A DNA stretch of 64,000 nucleotides. Origin: Paracoccaceae bacterium (GTDB taxonomy: Bacteria; Pseudomonadota; Alphaproteobacteria; Rhodobacterales; Rhodobacteraceae). Location of the stretch: assembly GCA_024236495.1 (NCBI GenBank), contig JACKKJ010000003.1, positions 1 through 64,000 on the forward strand. The letters run 5' to 3'. Position numbers and translations under genes: made by a program. Positions 15,136-25,151 of the stretch are shown here, in pieces; the stretch's first letter is position 1; the number at the start of each line of letters is the position of its first letter. A model generated the notes under the pieces. That model had not been told where the DNA came from, made no database searches, and saw only the letters and a list, made by a program, of their open reading frames with translations.

Positions 15136-17075
15136 GCCCGCGACCGCGCCCCCTGGCTGCCTTCGCGTTCCAGAAGGTTCAGTTCCTTCTGCTGCGCCTC
15201 GATCCGGTCGCGCTGGTTCGCCGGATAGGCGCTAAGCGGCGGCAGATCCTTGTAAAGCGCCTGAAGCAGGATGTCGCGGGCGATGGGCGCGGCCGCCGCC
15301 GACCCGCCGCCGCCATGTTCCACCACGACCGAGACCGCGATTTCGGGGGCGTCGTATGGCGCAAAGCAGACGAACAGCGCGTGGTCGCGCCGTTCCCACG
15401 GCAGGTCGTCGTTCGAAATCACGCCGCGGTCGCGTTCCGCCTTGGTGATGTTGCGCACCTGGCTGGTGCCGGTCTTGCCCGCCATCCGCAACGAATCCTC
15501 GACGATGCGCGACCCGTAGGCGGTGCCGCGCTGGCTGTTCATGACATCGAACATCCCCTTGCGCACCGACCTCAGCGCTGCCTCCGACAGGCCAAGCGGG
15601 CCTGGCGCCGGGGCGGCTTGGGGCTTGCCGTCCTCGGCCCGAACCAGCCTTGGCCTGACGTCGGTGCCACTGGCCACGCGCGCGGTCATCACTGCAAGCT
15701 GAAGGGGCGATGCCAGGACGTAGCCCTGACCGATGCCCGCGTTCAGTGTGTCTCCGATCAGCCACTCCTTGCCATACTTGCCCAACTTCCAGGCGCGGTC
15801 GGGCGCGATGCCCTCGCTGATCGCCGACATCGGCAGGTCGTGGCGCACCCCGATGCCAAGTCTGCGCGCCATTGCGGCGATGCGGTCGATGCCGACGCGC
15901 TGCGCGACCTCGTAGTAATAGACGTCGCAGGACTGTTCGAGGCTCTGGGCCAGTGCGACATGGCCGTGCCCGCCGCGTTTCCAGCAGTGAAAGCGCCGGT
16001 TGCCAAGTTCGGTGTAGCCGGGACAATAGACCGTCTCACCGGCGTCGATCACGCCGGCTTCCATGGCGGCAAGTGCGGTAACGATCTTGAAGGTGGAGCC
16101 CGGCGGATAGGCCCCCTGAACCGTCTTGTCGGCCAGAGGGCGATGGTCGTTTTCCGTCAACGCCTTGTAATCGGCCGAGGAAATGCCGCGCACGAAAAGG
16201 TTCGGGTCGAAGGTCGGCGCGGAAACGATCGACAGGATGTCGCCGTTTCGCACGTCCATCACCACCGCCGCGGCGCTTTCGTCGCCAAGCCGTGCCTGGA
16301 CATAGTTCTGCAGGTAACGGTCAAGGGTCAGTTGCAGCGTCGTGCCGGGCGTGCCTTCCTTGCGATCCAGTTCGCGCATGACGCGGCCGGTCGACGTGAC
16401 CTCGATCCGGCGCGTGCCGGCCTTGCCGCGCAGGTCTTCCTCAAGCCGGCCCTCGACGCCGACCTTGCCGATCTGGAATTTCGGGATCTGCAGAAGCGGG
16501 TCGGGGTTCTCGATCTTCGACAGGTCGTAGTCGCTGACCGGGCCGACATAGCCCAGCACATGCGCGAAATCGCCACCCTGGGGGTAAAGCCGCGACAGCC
16601 CCACCTCGGTCGTGATCCCGGGCAGGGCGGGGGCGTTCACCGCCACGCGCGAGATGTCTTCCCAGCGCAACTGGTCGGCGACGGTGATCGGCAGCGTGGG
16701 GCTGCGGCGCATGACCTCTTTCAGGGTGCGCGAGATGTCGTCCTCGGTCATCGGGATCAGGCGGGCAAGGCGGCGCAGGATGTCCTCGACATCGCCGGCA
16801 TCCTCGCGGGTGACGACCACACGGTAATTCTGCCCGTTGCCGGCCAGAACGCCGCCGTTGCGATCGAGGATCAGGCCGCGCGCAGGCGGCAGAAGGCGGA
16901 TCTTGATCGAGTTTTCTTCGGCCAGCAGGCGGAACTCGTCGGCCTGTTCGACCTGCATGAAGCGCATGCGCAGCGCCAGCGTCGCGATGGTCGCGGCCTG
17001 CAAGCCGCCGATCACAAGTGTCCGGCGGCTGATCCGGCGGGCGCTTTCCAGCGTGTCCTTCGGCGATCGTCTCAT
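15132..17075 (-). CDS. mrdA: Penicillin-binding protein 2 (peptidoglycan DD-transpeptidase)
   Basis: This 647-residue class B PBP crosslinks peptidoglycan in the elongasome. An N-terminal membrane anchor lies at about 18-40, the pedestal domain runs to about 250, and the transpeptidase has SxxK at Ser327-Lys330 (GSTFK), the second motif Ser382-Cys-Asp384 and KTG at 534-536. SCD in place of the common SxN is normal for PBP2. It overlaps mreD and rodA by 4 bp each, consistent with one operon. Confidence 0.96.
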   Translation of the reverse strand: MRRSPKDTLESARRISRRTLVIGGLQAATIATLALRMRFMQVEQADEFRLLAEENSIKIRLLPPARGLILDRNGGVLAGNGQNYRVVVTREDAGDVEDILRRLARLIPMTEDDISRTLKEVMRRSPTLPITVADQLRWEDISRVAVNAPALPGITTEVGLSRLYPQGGDFAHVLGYVGPVSDYDLSKIENPDPLLQIPKFQIGKVGVEGRLEEDLRGKAGTRRIEVTSTGRVMRELDRKEGTPGTTLQLTLDRYLQNYVQARLGDESAAAVVMDVRNGDILSIVSAPTFDPNLFVRGISSADYKALTENDHRPLADKTVQGAYPPGSTFKIVTALAAMEAGVIDAGETVYCPGYTELGNRRFHCWKRGGHGHVALAQSLEQSCDVYYYEVAQRVGIDRIAAMARRLGIGVRHDLPMSAISEGIAPDRAWKLGKYGKEWLIGDTLNAGIGQGYVLASPLQLAVMTARVASGTDVRPRLVRAEDGKPQAAPAPGPLGLSEAALRSVRKGMFDVMNSQRGTAYGSRIVEDSLRMAGKTGTSQVRNITKAERDRGVISNDDLPWERRDHALFVCFAPYDAPEIAVSVVVEHGGGGSAAAAPIARDILLQALYKDLPPLSAYPANQRDRIEAQQKELNLLEREGSQGARSRA

Positions 17076-17611
17076 AGCCGCTGGCCCATCGCGTCAACCT
17101 CGCCCGGCGCGGTCCGGCGCAGGCCAAGGACCGCCTGAAGCGCAAAGGCAAGGACAGGGTAGGCTGCCACCGACACGATCACCTGCAACATCGACATGCC
17201 AAGCCCGGCCTGCGGCACCACGAAGAGCGCAAGCACGGCCCGGTTGACCAGCATGATGGCAAACATCGCCAGCGATGCAACCAGCCATTCCAGAAGGAAG
17301 TTCACTTCGCGCAGGCTGATCCTGTGCGACCGCAGGAATTCGCTGACCAGAAGGACGATCGCCGTCCAAAGGCCGGGCGGGCGCATCGTCATCAGATCCT
17401 CGATCAGCAGGACGGCGACGATCAGCGGGGCGGGCACATGATCGGGGCGCCGGATCACCCACAGGATCGTCAGCAACAGCACGAAGTCCGGCCCCGGCAC
17501 GCCGACCGGAAGCGTCGACAAGGGCAAGAGGCGCAGGAACAGGAAACCCAGACACAAGGTCGCGTAGATGACCGGATAGCCAAGGCGGCGGGCAAGGACG
17601 GGATCAACCAT
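17072..17611 (-). CDS. mreD: Rod-shape-determining protein MreD
   Basis: This small integral membrane protein of 179 residues has five to six hydrophobic segments and little sequence conservation, as is usual for MreD. It connects MreC to the cytoplasmic MreB filament and the synthases. Identification rests on size, topology and its exact place between mreC and mrdA. It overlaps mreC by 8 bp. Confidence 0.85.
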   Translation of the reverse strand: MVDPVLARRLGYPVIYATLCLGFLFLRLLPLSTLPVGVPGPDFVLLLTILWVIRRPDHVPAPLIVAVLLIEDLMTMRPPGLWTAIVLLVSEFLRSHRISLREVNFLLEWLVASLAMFAIMLVNRAVLALFVVPQAGLGMSMLQVIVSVAAYPVLAFALQAVLGLRRTAPGEVDAMGQRL

Positions 17612-18524
17612 TTTCCGGTTCCTCCGCCGCCGTCTCCGCCTCCGGTTCCTGCATGAGAAGCGGGGGCAGGGGCGGCGGGATCAGGACGCCCGGTTCGGTG
17701 ATCTGTTCGGCCGGATGGCTGCGCAGGACGCGCAGGAACTCAAGCCGCTGGTAGTCGGCCGAAAGCCGCACCCTGAGCCGCAGGTCGGTGCCCTGCGCCA
17801 CCTCGCCCACCAGAAGCCCCGCCGGAAACACCCCGCCATCGCCCGAGGATATGACCCTGTCCCCCGGCCGGACGTCATCCGCGCTTTCCAGAAAGTCGAT
17901 CGCCGGTGTCGCGCTGTTGTCGCCCACCAGCATCGCCTTTTGCCCCGACGGCTGGAGCGTGACGGGAATGCGGCTGGAGGCATCGGTCAGGAGGATTACC
18001 CGCGACGTGGTCTGCCCCACGCCGGATATCCGGCCGACGACGCCAAGCCCGTCCATCGTCGCCCAGCCGTCCACGATGCCGTCGCGCGCGCCCACGTTCA
18101 AAAGCACCGATTGCCGGAAGGGCGACCCGGCATCGGCCAGCACCACGCCCGAAACCGTCGTCAGCTTGGGATCCAGCCGCACCTGGTTCTGCGCCAGAAG
18201 CTTGGCGTTTTGCTGTTCAAGCTGAACCGCCGCTTCCTTCCAGGACTTCATCTGCTGCAGTTCGCGGCGCAGTTCCTGGTTCTGTTCGTAAAGGCTCGCG
18301 TAGGACTGGAAGCCCTCCACCATGGCGGCAAGCCGCGTCACCGGCACCATCGCCCAGTCGAAACTGGGCACGACCCGGTCGATGAAGGCCGCGCGGAACC
18401 GTTCGACGCGCGGGCTGTCGATGCGCCAGATCAGGAAGGTTCCGGCAAGCGCAAGCGCAAGAATGGCGATCAGCACGCGGCGGACCGGACCCTTGTAGTC
18501 GGCGCTGTCATTCTGGCGTGCCAT
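17604..18524 (-). CDS. mreC: Rod-shape-determining protein MreC
   Basis: This 306-residue bitopic protein has one N-terminal membrane helix (about 16-35), a coiled coil (about 75-110, YEQNQELRRELQQMKSWKEA) and a beta-rich periplasmic domain with VNVGARDGIVDGW-type signatures (VLLNVGARDGIVDGWATMDG), GVVGRI and LLTDASSRIPV. MreC organises PBP2 and RodA in the periplasm. The C-terminal 35 residues are Pro/Glu-rich and probably disordered. Confidence 0.93.
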   Translation of the reverse strand: MARQNDSADYKGPVRRVLIAILALALAGTFLIWRIDSPRVERFRAAFIDRVVPSFDWAMVPVTRLAAMVEGFQSYASLYEQNQELRRELQQMKSWKEAAVQLEQQNAKLLAQNQVRLDPKLTTVSGVVLADAGSPFRQSVLLNVGARDGIVDGWATMDGLGVVGRISGVGQTTSRVILLTDASSRIPVTLQPSGQKAMLVGDNSATPAIDFLESADDVRPGDRVISSGDGGVFPAGLLVGEVAQGTDLRLRVRLSADYQRLEFLRVLRSHPAEQITEPGVLIPPPLPPLLMQEPEAETAAEEPENG

Positions 18525-18558
18525 GCGCGGCCTTGTCCCGGGGGCGCTGGGCAGGGGC

Positions 18559-19593
18559 TCAGCTGTCGTAGTCGATCACGTGGCGAAGCTGCTTTTCGTA
18601 TTCAAGCGCCTTGCCGGTGCCGAGCGCCACACAATTCAGCGACTGGTCGGCGATGGAGATGGGCAGCCCGGTCTGTTCGCGCAGCGCCAGATCCAGTTCG
18701 CCCAGAAGCGCGCCGCCGCCGGTCAGCATGACACCGCGGTCCACGATGTCGGCGGCAAGGTCGGGCGGCGTCGCCTCGAGCGCGATCATCACCGCCTCGC
18801 AGATCTGCTGGACGGGTTCGGCCAGCGCCTCGGCCACCTGGGCCTGGTTGATCTCTATCTCCTTCGGCACGCCGTTCAGAAGGTCGCGGCCGCGGATCTG
18901 GATCGAGGCGCCGCGCCCGTCGTCGGGCATCCGGGCCGTGCCGATCGAGGTCTTGATGCGTTCGGCGGTCGATTCGCCGACCAGAAGGTTCTGCTGGCGC
19001 CGCAGGTAGGAGATGATCGCCTCGTCCATGCGGTCGCCGCCGACGCGGACGGACCGGGCATAGACGATGTCACCCAGCGACAGCACCGCGACCTCGGTCG
19101 TGCCGCCGCCGATGTCGACGACCATCGACCCGGTCGGATCGGTGATCGGCATCCCCGCGCCGATGGCCGCCGCGATCGGTTCGGCGATCAGCCCGGCGCG
19201 ACGTGCGCCGGCGGAAAGGACCGACTGGCGGATCGCGCGCTTTTCAACCGGGGTGGCGCCGTGGGGCACGCAGACGATGATCTTCGGCTTTGAGAAGGTG
19301 GTGCGCTTGTGAACCTTGCGGATGAAGTGCTTGATCATCTCCTCGGCCACGTCGAAGTCGGCGATGACGCCTTCGCGCATGGGCCGGATCGCCTGGATGG
19401 AGCCGGGCGTGCGGCCCAGCATCAGCTTGGCATCCTCGCCCACCGCCAGGACCTGTTTCTTGCCGTCCTTGACGTGATAGGCCACGACCGAGGGCTCGTT
19501 AAGGATGATCCCCTTGCCCTTCACATAGACAAGCGTGTTGGCCGTCCCGAGGTCGATCGCCATGTCCGACGAAAAAAGACCTATACCCATCAT
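18559..19593 (-). CDS. mreB: Actin-like cell-shape protein MreB
   Basis: The product has 344 residues, the normal MreB length. Phosphate 1 motif DLGTANTLVY, VVDIGGGTTEVAVLS for phosphate 2 and VMLTGGGALLGELD for the adenosine site are intact. It forms membrane-bound filaments that steer lateral wall synthesis. The start at ATG 19593 (MMGIGLFSSD) gives the expected N-terminus. A longer upstream frame has no family match. It is the first gene of mreB-mreC-mreD-mrdA-rodA, with a promoter and hairpin just upstream. Confidence 0.96.
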   Translation of the reverse strand: MMGIGLFSSDMAIDLGTANTLVYVKGKGIILNEPSVVAYHVKDGKKQVLAVGEDAKLMLGRTPGSIQAIRPMREGVIADFDVAEEMIKHFIRKVHKRTTFSKPKIIVCVPHGATPVEKRAIRQSVLSAGARRAGLIAEPIAAAIGAGMPITDPTGSMVVDIGGGTTEVAVLSLGDIVYARSVRVGGDRMDEAIISYLRRQQNLLVGESTAERIKTSIGTARMPDDGRGASIQIRGRDLLNGVPKEIEINQAQVAEALAEPVQQICEAVMIALEATPPDLAADIVDRGVMLTGGGALLGELDLALREQTGLPISIADQSLNCVALGTGKALEYEKQLRHVIDYDS

Positions 19594-19614
19594 CTGCGCT
19601 TTCCCCAAACCGCC

Positions 19615-19642
19615 AAGGCCCGCGACTCGCCGCGCGGGCCTT
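19615..19642 (-). promoter_or_regulatory. Perfect 10-bp stem-loop in the mreB leader
   Basis: AAGGCCCGCG pairs exactly with CGCGGGCCTT across an 8-base loop, 22 to 50 bp upstream of the mreB start. It lies between the proposed promoter (19658-19686) and the start codon, so it would be in the mRNA leader. It is not followed by a T run on the minus strand, so a simple terminator is unlikely. mRNA stability or translation control are alternatives. Confidence 0.6.
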
Positions 19643-19657
19643 AATTCGTTGGCGTTT

Positions 19658-19686
19658 CTTATAGGCGCAGGGCGGCCAAAGCGGAA
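19658..19686 (-). promoter_or_regulatory. Candidate mreB promoter
   Basis: On the minus strand TTCCGC is followed 17 bases later by TATAAG, which gives a sigma-70-like arrangement with a good -10 and a weak -35. It lies 65 bp upstream of mreB in the 317-bp region between leuA and mreB. The remainder of that region, apart from the hairpins described, shows no gene. Confidence 0.3.
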
Positions 19687-19840
19687 GGGGGCTAGGGCAA
19701 GGTCTGCGGCGGGATTCTGCCGGGCTTCACTTTTCGAACATTGTCGGCCGTATTGCGCCGTGTGTGAGGGGTACGAACTGCCATTTTGCAACAATATCAC
19801 CTGTCTGCCCTTGGCTCGGTGCAAGCCCCGGATGGCGAAC

Positions 19841-19861
19841 GGGGGCCGGATCGCGGCCCCC
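19841..19861 (-). terminator. GC-rich hairpin after leuA (possible terminator)
   Basis: GGGGGCCG and CGGCCCCC pair across a short loop about 50 bp past the leuA stop. On the minus strand only a weak GTT follows, so an intrinsic terminator is possible but not typical. A second longer-range inverted repeat (CCGTCCCG/CGGGACGG) lies between it and leuA. Confidence 0.35.
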
Positions 19862-19910
19862 GTGCCCGTCCCGGCGCCTGCGCCGCCCCGGTCGGGACGG
19901 CGCGGCGGCG

Positions 19911-21506
<1,596 letters not shown>

Positions 21507-21552
21507 GGCTTGTCTTCCGTCTTTGTCCCTAGCGTTGGCTTGGCGCTGATCA

Positions 21553-21588
21553 CCTCTGAGCGGTCGCGCCGGATGGCACGCTCAGAGG
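21553..21588 (-). promoter_or_regulatory. Stem-loop of the leuA attenuator
   Basis: CCTCTGAGCG (minus strand, 21588-21579) and CGCTCAGAGG (21562-21553) form a perfect 10-bp stem with a 16-base loop. The 5' arm contains the TGA stop of the leucine-rich leader peptide. A ribosome stalled at the four Leu codons would cover that arm. The loop GGCGC can also pair with GCGCC about 20 bases further on, which would exclude the stem. No U run follows, so the output may be Rho-dependent termination or translation control rather than an intrinsic terminator. Confidence 0.65.
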
Positions 21589-21668
21589 CTGCTAAGGAGG
21601 AGAAGGCCACGGCGGCGGTCCGCGCGGGGGGCGCGGAGAAGCGAAAGCATGTGCCGGGTCCGTGTCAT
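21582..21668 (-). CDS. leuA leader peptide (leucine attenuator)
   Basis: The 28-codon open frame ends in GLLLLSSL, with four consecutive Leu codons (CTT CTC CTC CTT), and has eight Leu in all. It sits 75 bp upstream of leuA. A -10-like TATAGT lies at 21676-21681, and its spacing would put transcription start at or next to the A of ATG 21668, so the leader could be read as a leaderless message. An internal ATG at 21650 is an alternative start. Neither has a good ribosome site. The arrangement matches the general logic of amino-acid operon attenuation. The function here is inferred. Confidence 0.7.
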   Translation of the reverse strand: MTRTRHMLSLLRAPRADRRRGLLLLSSL

Positions 21669-21745
21669 GCGCGCGACTATACGGAAGGCGGCGGAAAGGG
21701 GAAGCGGAAAATGCGGGCTTGCCGCCGCCGCCGGTTGGTGCGGGC

Positions 21746-23224
21746 TCAGTTTCCTGCGCCCGCCTCGGTGCCGGCGTCTCCGGCGGCCCCCGATCCCGTC
21801 GCGCCGGCCGCGGCGGGTTCGGTGCCCGCCTCGGTCAGGGCATCGCCATCCCAGGTGCCCGTCGCAACCTCGCCCGTGGCATAGCGCAGCGTGCCCTGGC
21901 CCTGGCGGCGGCCGTTGCGGAACGTGCCTTCGTAGACATCGCCGTTGGGGTAGGTGGCCACGCCCTTGCCGTCGATCTCTCCGTCCTTCCACTGGCCGGA
22001 ATAGCGGAAACCGTCGGTCATCACGATATCGCCTTCGCCCTCGCGCTTGCCACCGGCGAAACCGCCCGTATAGACGGTGCCGTCGGCATAGACCGCGGTG
22101 CCCTGGCCCTCGCGCGCGCCAGCCTTCCAGTCCCCGTCATAGGAATAGCCGTCGGGGTAGGTCATCTTGCCCTTGCCGTCGTTCTTCCCGGCTTTGAACC
22201 CGCCTTCGTAGACAAGACCGTTGGCATAGGTTGCCTTGCCCTGGCCCTCGATCACGCCGGCCTTCCAGTCGCCTTCATAGGTCGCGCCGTCGGCATAGGT
22301 GATCTTGCCCTTGCCATCCGCCTTGTCGGCCTTGAACTGGCCTTCATAGACGGACCCGTCGGGATAGGTGGCCTTGCCCATGCCCTCGATCCGTCCGCCC
22401 ATCCAGTCGCCATCGTAGAGATAGCCGTCATGGCCGCGGAAGGTTCCCTTGCCTTGCCGGTTGTCGTTGACGAATCCACCTTCGTAGACGTCGCCGTTGG
22501 TATAGGTCACCTTGCCGGTCCCGTGGCGCTTGCCATCGGCAAGAAGCCCCTCGTAAACATCGCCGTTGGGTTGCGTCAGCTTGCCCAACCCGTTGATCTT
22601 GCCCTCTTTCCAGGCGCCTTCATAGACCAGCCCGTCGGCGGTGGTCAGCTTGCCCTGGCCCGCGCGCTGCCCGCGCAGCATGTCGCCTTCATAGACGGCC
22701 CCGTCCGGATAGGTGATCCGGCCCTTGCCTTCCTTGACGCCCATCACCCAGTCGCCATCGTAGGTGTAGCCGCCGGGGCTTTCCATCTTGCCCTTGCCGT
22801 TGTGCAGCGCCTTCACGAAACCGCCGGTATAGGTGACGCCGTTGGCGTAGTGCGCCACACCCTCGCCCTCGATCTCGCCCTCGACCCAGTCGCCGTCGTA
22901 GGTGCCGCCGTCGGCAAAGGTGATCTTGCCCTTGCCCTGGGGCTTGCCCTTGACGAACGTGCCTTCGTAGACGGACCCGTTTGGATAGCGCGCGACGCCC
23001 TGGCCCAGGATCTCCCCCTCGACCCAGTCGCCGGAATATTCGTAGCCGTTCGGAAGGCGGTAGGTGCCGCGGCCGTGCTGCTTGCCGTCCTTGAAGGTGC
23101 CCTCGTAGATGCCGCCGTCCTCGTATTGCTTGGAGACGACATCCTGTGCTGTGGCCGGTCCGCCTCCGATCGCGCAGGCAAGCGCCAGCGCCAGACCGCG
23201 AACCGTCATACCCTTGGTCACCAT
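21746..23224 (-). CDS. Secreted MORN-repeat protein
   Basis: After a signal peptide (VRGLALALACAIGGGPATAQ, with cleavage after AQ) come 18 consecutive 23-residue MORN repeats of the form YxGxxxxGxxxGxGxxxxxxG, plus a degenerate nineteenth. The tail is Ala/Gly/Glu-rich and low in complexity. The start at ATG 23224 is favoured by a GGGGG run upstream. ATG 23209 is possible. MORN repeats fold as an extended beta-hairpin sheet and often bind lipids or scaffold partners. The periplasmic role here is unknown. Confidence 0.88.
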   Translation of the reverse strand: MVTKGMTVRGLALALACAIGGGPATAQDVVSKQYEDGGIYEGTFKDGKQHGRGTYRLPNGYEYSGDWVEGEILGQGVARYPNGSVYEGTFVKGKPQGKGKITFADGGTYDGDWVEGEIEGEGVAHYANGVTYTGGFVKALHNGKGKMESPGGYTYDGDWVMGVKEGKGRITYPDGAVYEGDMLRGQRAGQGKLTTADGLVYEGAWKEGKINGLGKLTQPNGDVYEGLLADGKRHGTGKVTYTNGDVYEGGFVNDNRQGKGTFRGHDGYLYDGDWMGGRIEGMGKATYPDGSVYEGQFKADKADGKGKITYADGATYEGDWKAGVIEGQGKATYANGLVYEGGFKAGKNDGKGKMTYPDGYSYDGDWKAGAREGQGTAVYADGTVYTGGFAGGKREGEGDIVMTDGFRYSGQWKDGEIDGKGVATYPNGDVYEGTFRNGRRQGQGTLRYATGEVATGTWDGDALTEAGTEPAAAGATGSGAAGDAGTEAGAGN

Positions 23225-23416
23225 GCATGCCCCCGCAATAACCAAACTTCGCCGCCGGAACAGGTCCAGGCGGCGCACCCTGCGAGAAACCTATTGAACG
23301 GGGCAGGCGGTGGCAAGCGCCCGCAGGCGGTTGAAGGCCGATCCCTGCCGCCGGCCCTTGCCGCTTTCGCTGGCGTGCGGTTCTGATAAGAGGGGGCAAA
23401 CGCATGGGGAAGCCGA

Positions 23417-25078
23417 ATGTCCGACAGATTCCGCCTGACGCTCGCGCAGCTCAACCCGACGGTGGGTGCCATCGCGGCGAACGCGGCGCGGGCGCGTGAT
23501 GCCTGGGCGGCCGCGAAGGCCGCCGGCGCCGACATGGTCGCACTGCCCGAGATGTTCGTCACCGGCTACCAGACGCAGGATCTGGTCAAGAAGAACGCCT
23601 TCGCGCGCCACGCCATGCAGGCGGTGGAAGACCTGGCGCGCGACTGCGCCGAGGGACCGGCGCTGGGAATCGGCGGACCCTGGCTGGACGAGGACGGGCG
23701 CCTTTTCAACGCATGGTTCGTCTGCGAGGGCGGGCGCATCGCGGCCCGCATCCTCAAGCATCACCTGCCCAATTATTCTGTCTTTGACGAAAAGCGGCTT
23801 TTTGAATCCGGCCCGGTCTCTGGCCCCTACAGGGTCGGCCCGCTGCGAATCGGTTCGCCGATCTGCGAGGACGCGTGGTTCCCCGATGTCTGCGAGACGC
23901 TGGCCGAGACCGGGGCCGAGATCCTTCTGGTGCCGAACGGATCGCCCTATTACCGCGGCAAGTTCGACCGCCGGGTCAACCTGATGGTGGCGCGCGTGGT
24001 CGAGACCGGCCTGCCGATGGTCTACCTGAATTTCGTCGGCGGCCAGGACGATCAGCTGTTCGACGGCGGCTCCTTCGTGATCAACCCGGGCGGCCATCTT
24101 GCCGCGCAGCTTCCGGTCTGGGAAGAAACCGTCGCGCATGTCGATTTCACGCGCCATGCAGATGGCTGGCGGGCCGAGACAGGGGCGCGCGCCGTTCTTC
24201 CCGACGAATGGGAACAGGACTACCGCGCGATGGTCCTGTCGCTTTCGGACTACATGGGCAAGTGCGGTTTTTCGAAGGTTCTTCTGGGTCTGTCGGGGGG
24301 GATCGACAGCGCCCTTGTCGCGGCGATCGCCACCGATGCGCTGGGGCCCGAAAACGTCCGCTGCGTCATGCTGCCCTCGGAATTCACCTCTGCCCATTCG
24401 CTGGAGGATGCCGCGGCCGTCGCCCGCGCGCTTGGCTGTCGTCTTGATACCGTCCCGATCTCCGGTCCGCGCGCGGCCGTGACCACGGCGCTGGCGCCCC
24501 TGTTCGAGGGGACGCCCTTCGGCATTGCCGAGGAAAACGTGCAGTCGCGGATGCGCGGGCTTCTCCTCATGGCGATTTCGAACAAGTTCGGGGAAATGCT
24601 TCTGACCACCGGCAACAAGTCCGAGGTGGCAGTGGGCTATGCCACGATCTACGGCGACATGGCGGGCGGCTACAATCCGATCAAGGATCTTTACAAGATG
24701 CGGGTGTTCGAGACCTGCCGCTGGCGCAACGCCAACCACCGGCCGTGGATGAAAGGGCCCGAGGGCGCGGTCATTGCGCAGCGCGTGATCGACAAGGCGC
24801 CATCGGCGGAACTGCGCGCCGACCAGAAGGACGAGGATTCGCTGCCGCCCTATCCGGTGCTTGATGCGATCCTCGAACGGCTGATCGAGGGCGACATGTC
24901 GGTCGCCGAGATCGTGGCGGAGGGCTTCGACCGCGCCACGGTGAAGAAGGTCGAGCACCTTGTGTATATCAGCGAATACAAGCGCTTCCAGTCCGCGCCC
25001 GGCGCGCGGCTGACGCGCAAGGCCTTCTGGCTTGACCGCCGTTACCCGATCGTCAACCGCTGGCGCGACGAAAGCTGA
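23417..25078 (+). CDS. nadE: Glutamine-dependent NAD+ synthetase
   Basis: This two-domain enzyme of 553 residues performs the last step of NAD+ synthesis. The N-terminal nitrilase-type glutaminase has the triad Glu45, Lys114 and Cys150 (SPICEDAW). The C-terminal synthetase carries the ATP pyrophosphatase P-loop SGGIDS at 293-298 and TGNKSEVAVGYAT. Ammonia released from glutamine is channelled to deamido-NAD+. It is divergent from the MORN gene. The 192 bp between them shows nothing else recognisable. Confidence 0.96.
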   Translation: MSDRFRLTLAQLNPTVGAIAANAARARDAWAAAKAAGADMVALPEMFVTGYQTQDLVKKNAFARHAMQAVEDLARDCAEGPALGIGGPWLDEDGRLFNAWFVCEGGRIAARILKHHLPNYSVFDEKRLFESGPVSGPYRVGPLRIGSPICEDAWFPDVCETLAETGAEILLVPNGSPYYRGKFDRRVNLMVARVVETGLPMVYLNFVGGQDDQLFDGGSFVINPGGHLAAQLPVWEETVAHVDFTRHADGWRAETGARAVLPDEWEQDYRAMVLSLSDYMGKCGFSKVLLGLSGGIDSALVAAIATDALGPENVRCVMLPSEFTSAHSLEDAAAVARALGCRLDTVPISGPRAAVTTALAPLFEGTPFGIAEENVQSRMRGLLLMAISNKFGEMLLTTGNKSEVAVGYATIYGDMAGGYNPIKDLYKMRVFETCRWRNANHRPWMKGPEGAVIAQRVIDKAPSAELRADQKDEDSLPPYPVLDAILERLIEGDMSVAEIVAEGFDRATVKKVEHLVYISEYKRFQSAPGARLTRKAFWLDRRYPIVNRWRDES

Positions 25079-25151
25079 CGGCGTGCCCCCGGCTTGACCC
25101 CGGACGGAGGGCAGGCCAAGGTCGCCCGATCACAGCCGGACCGGGGGACAG

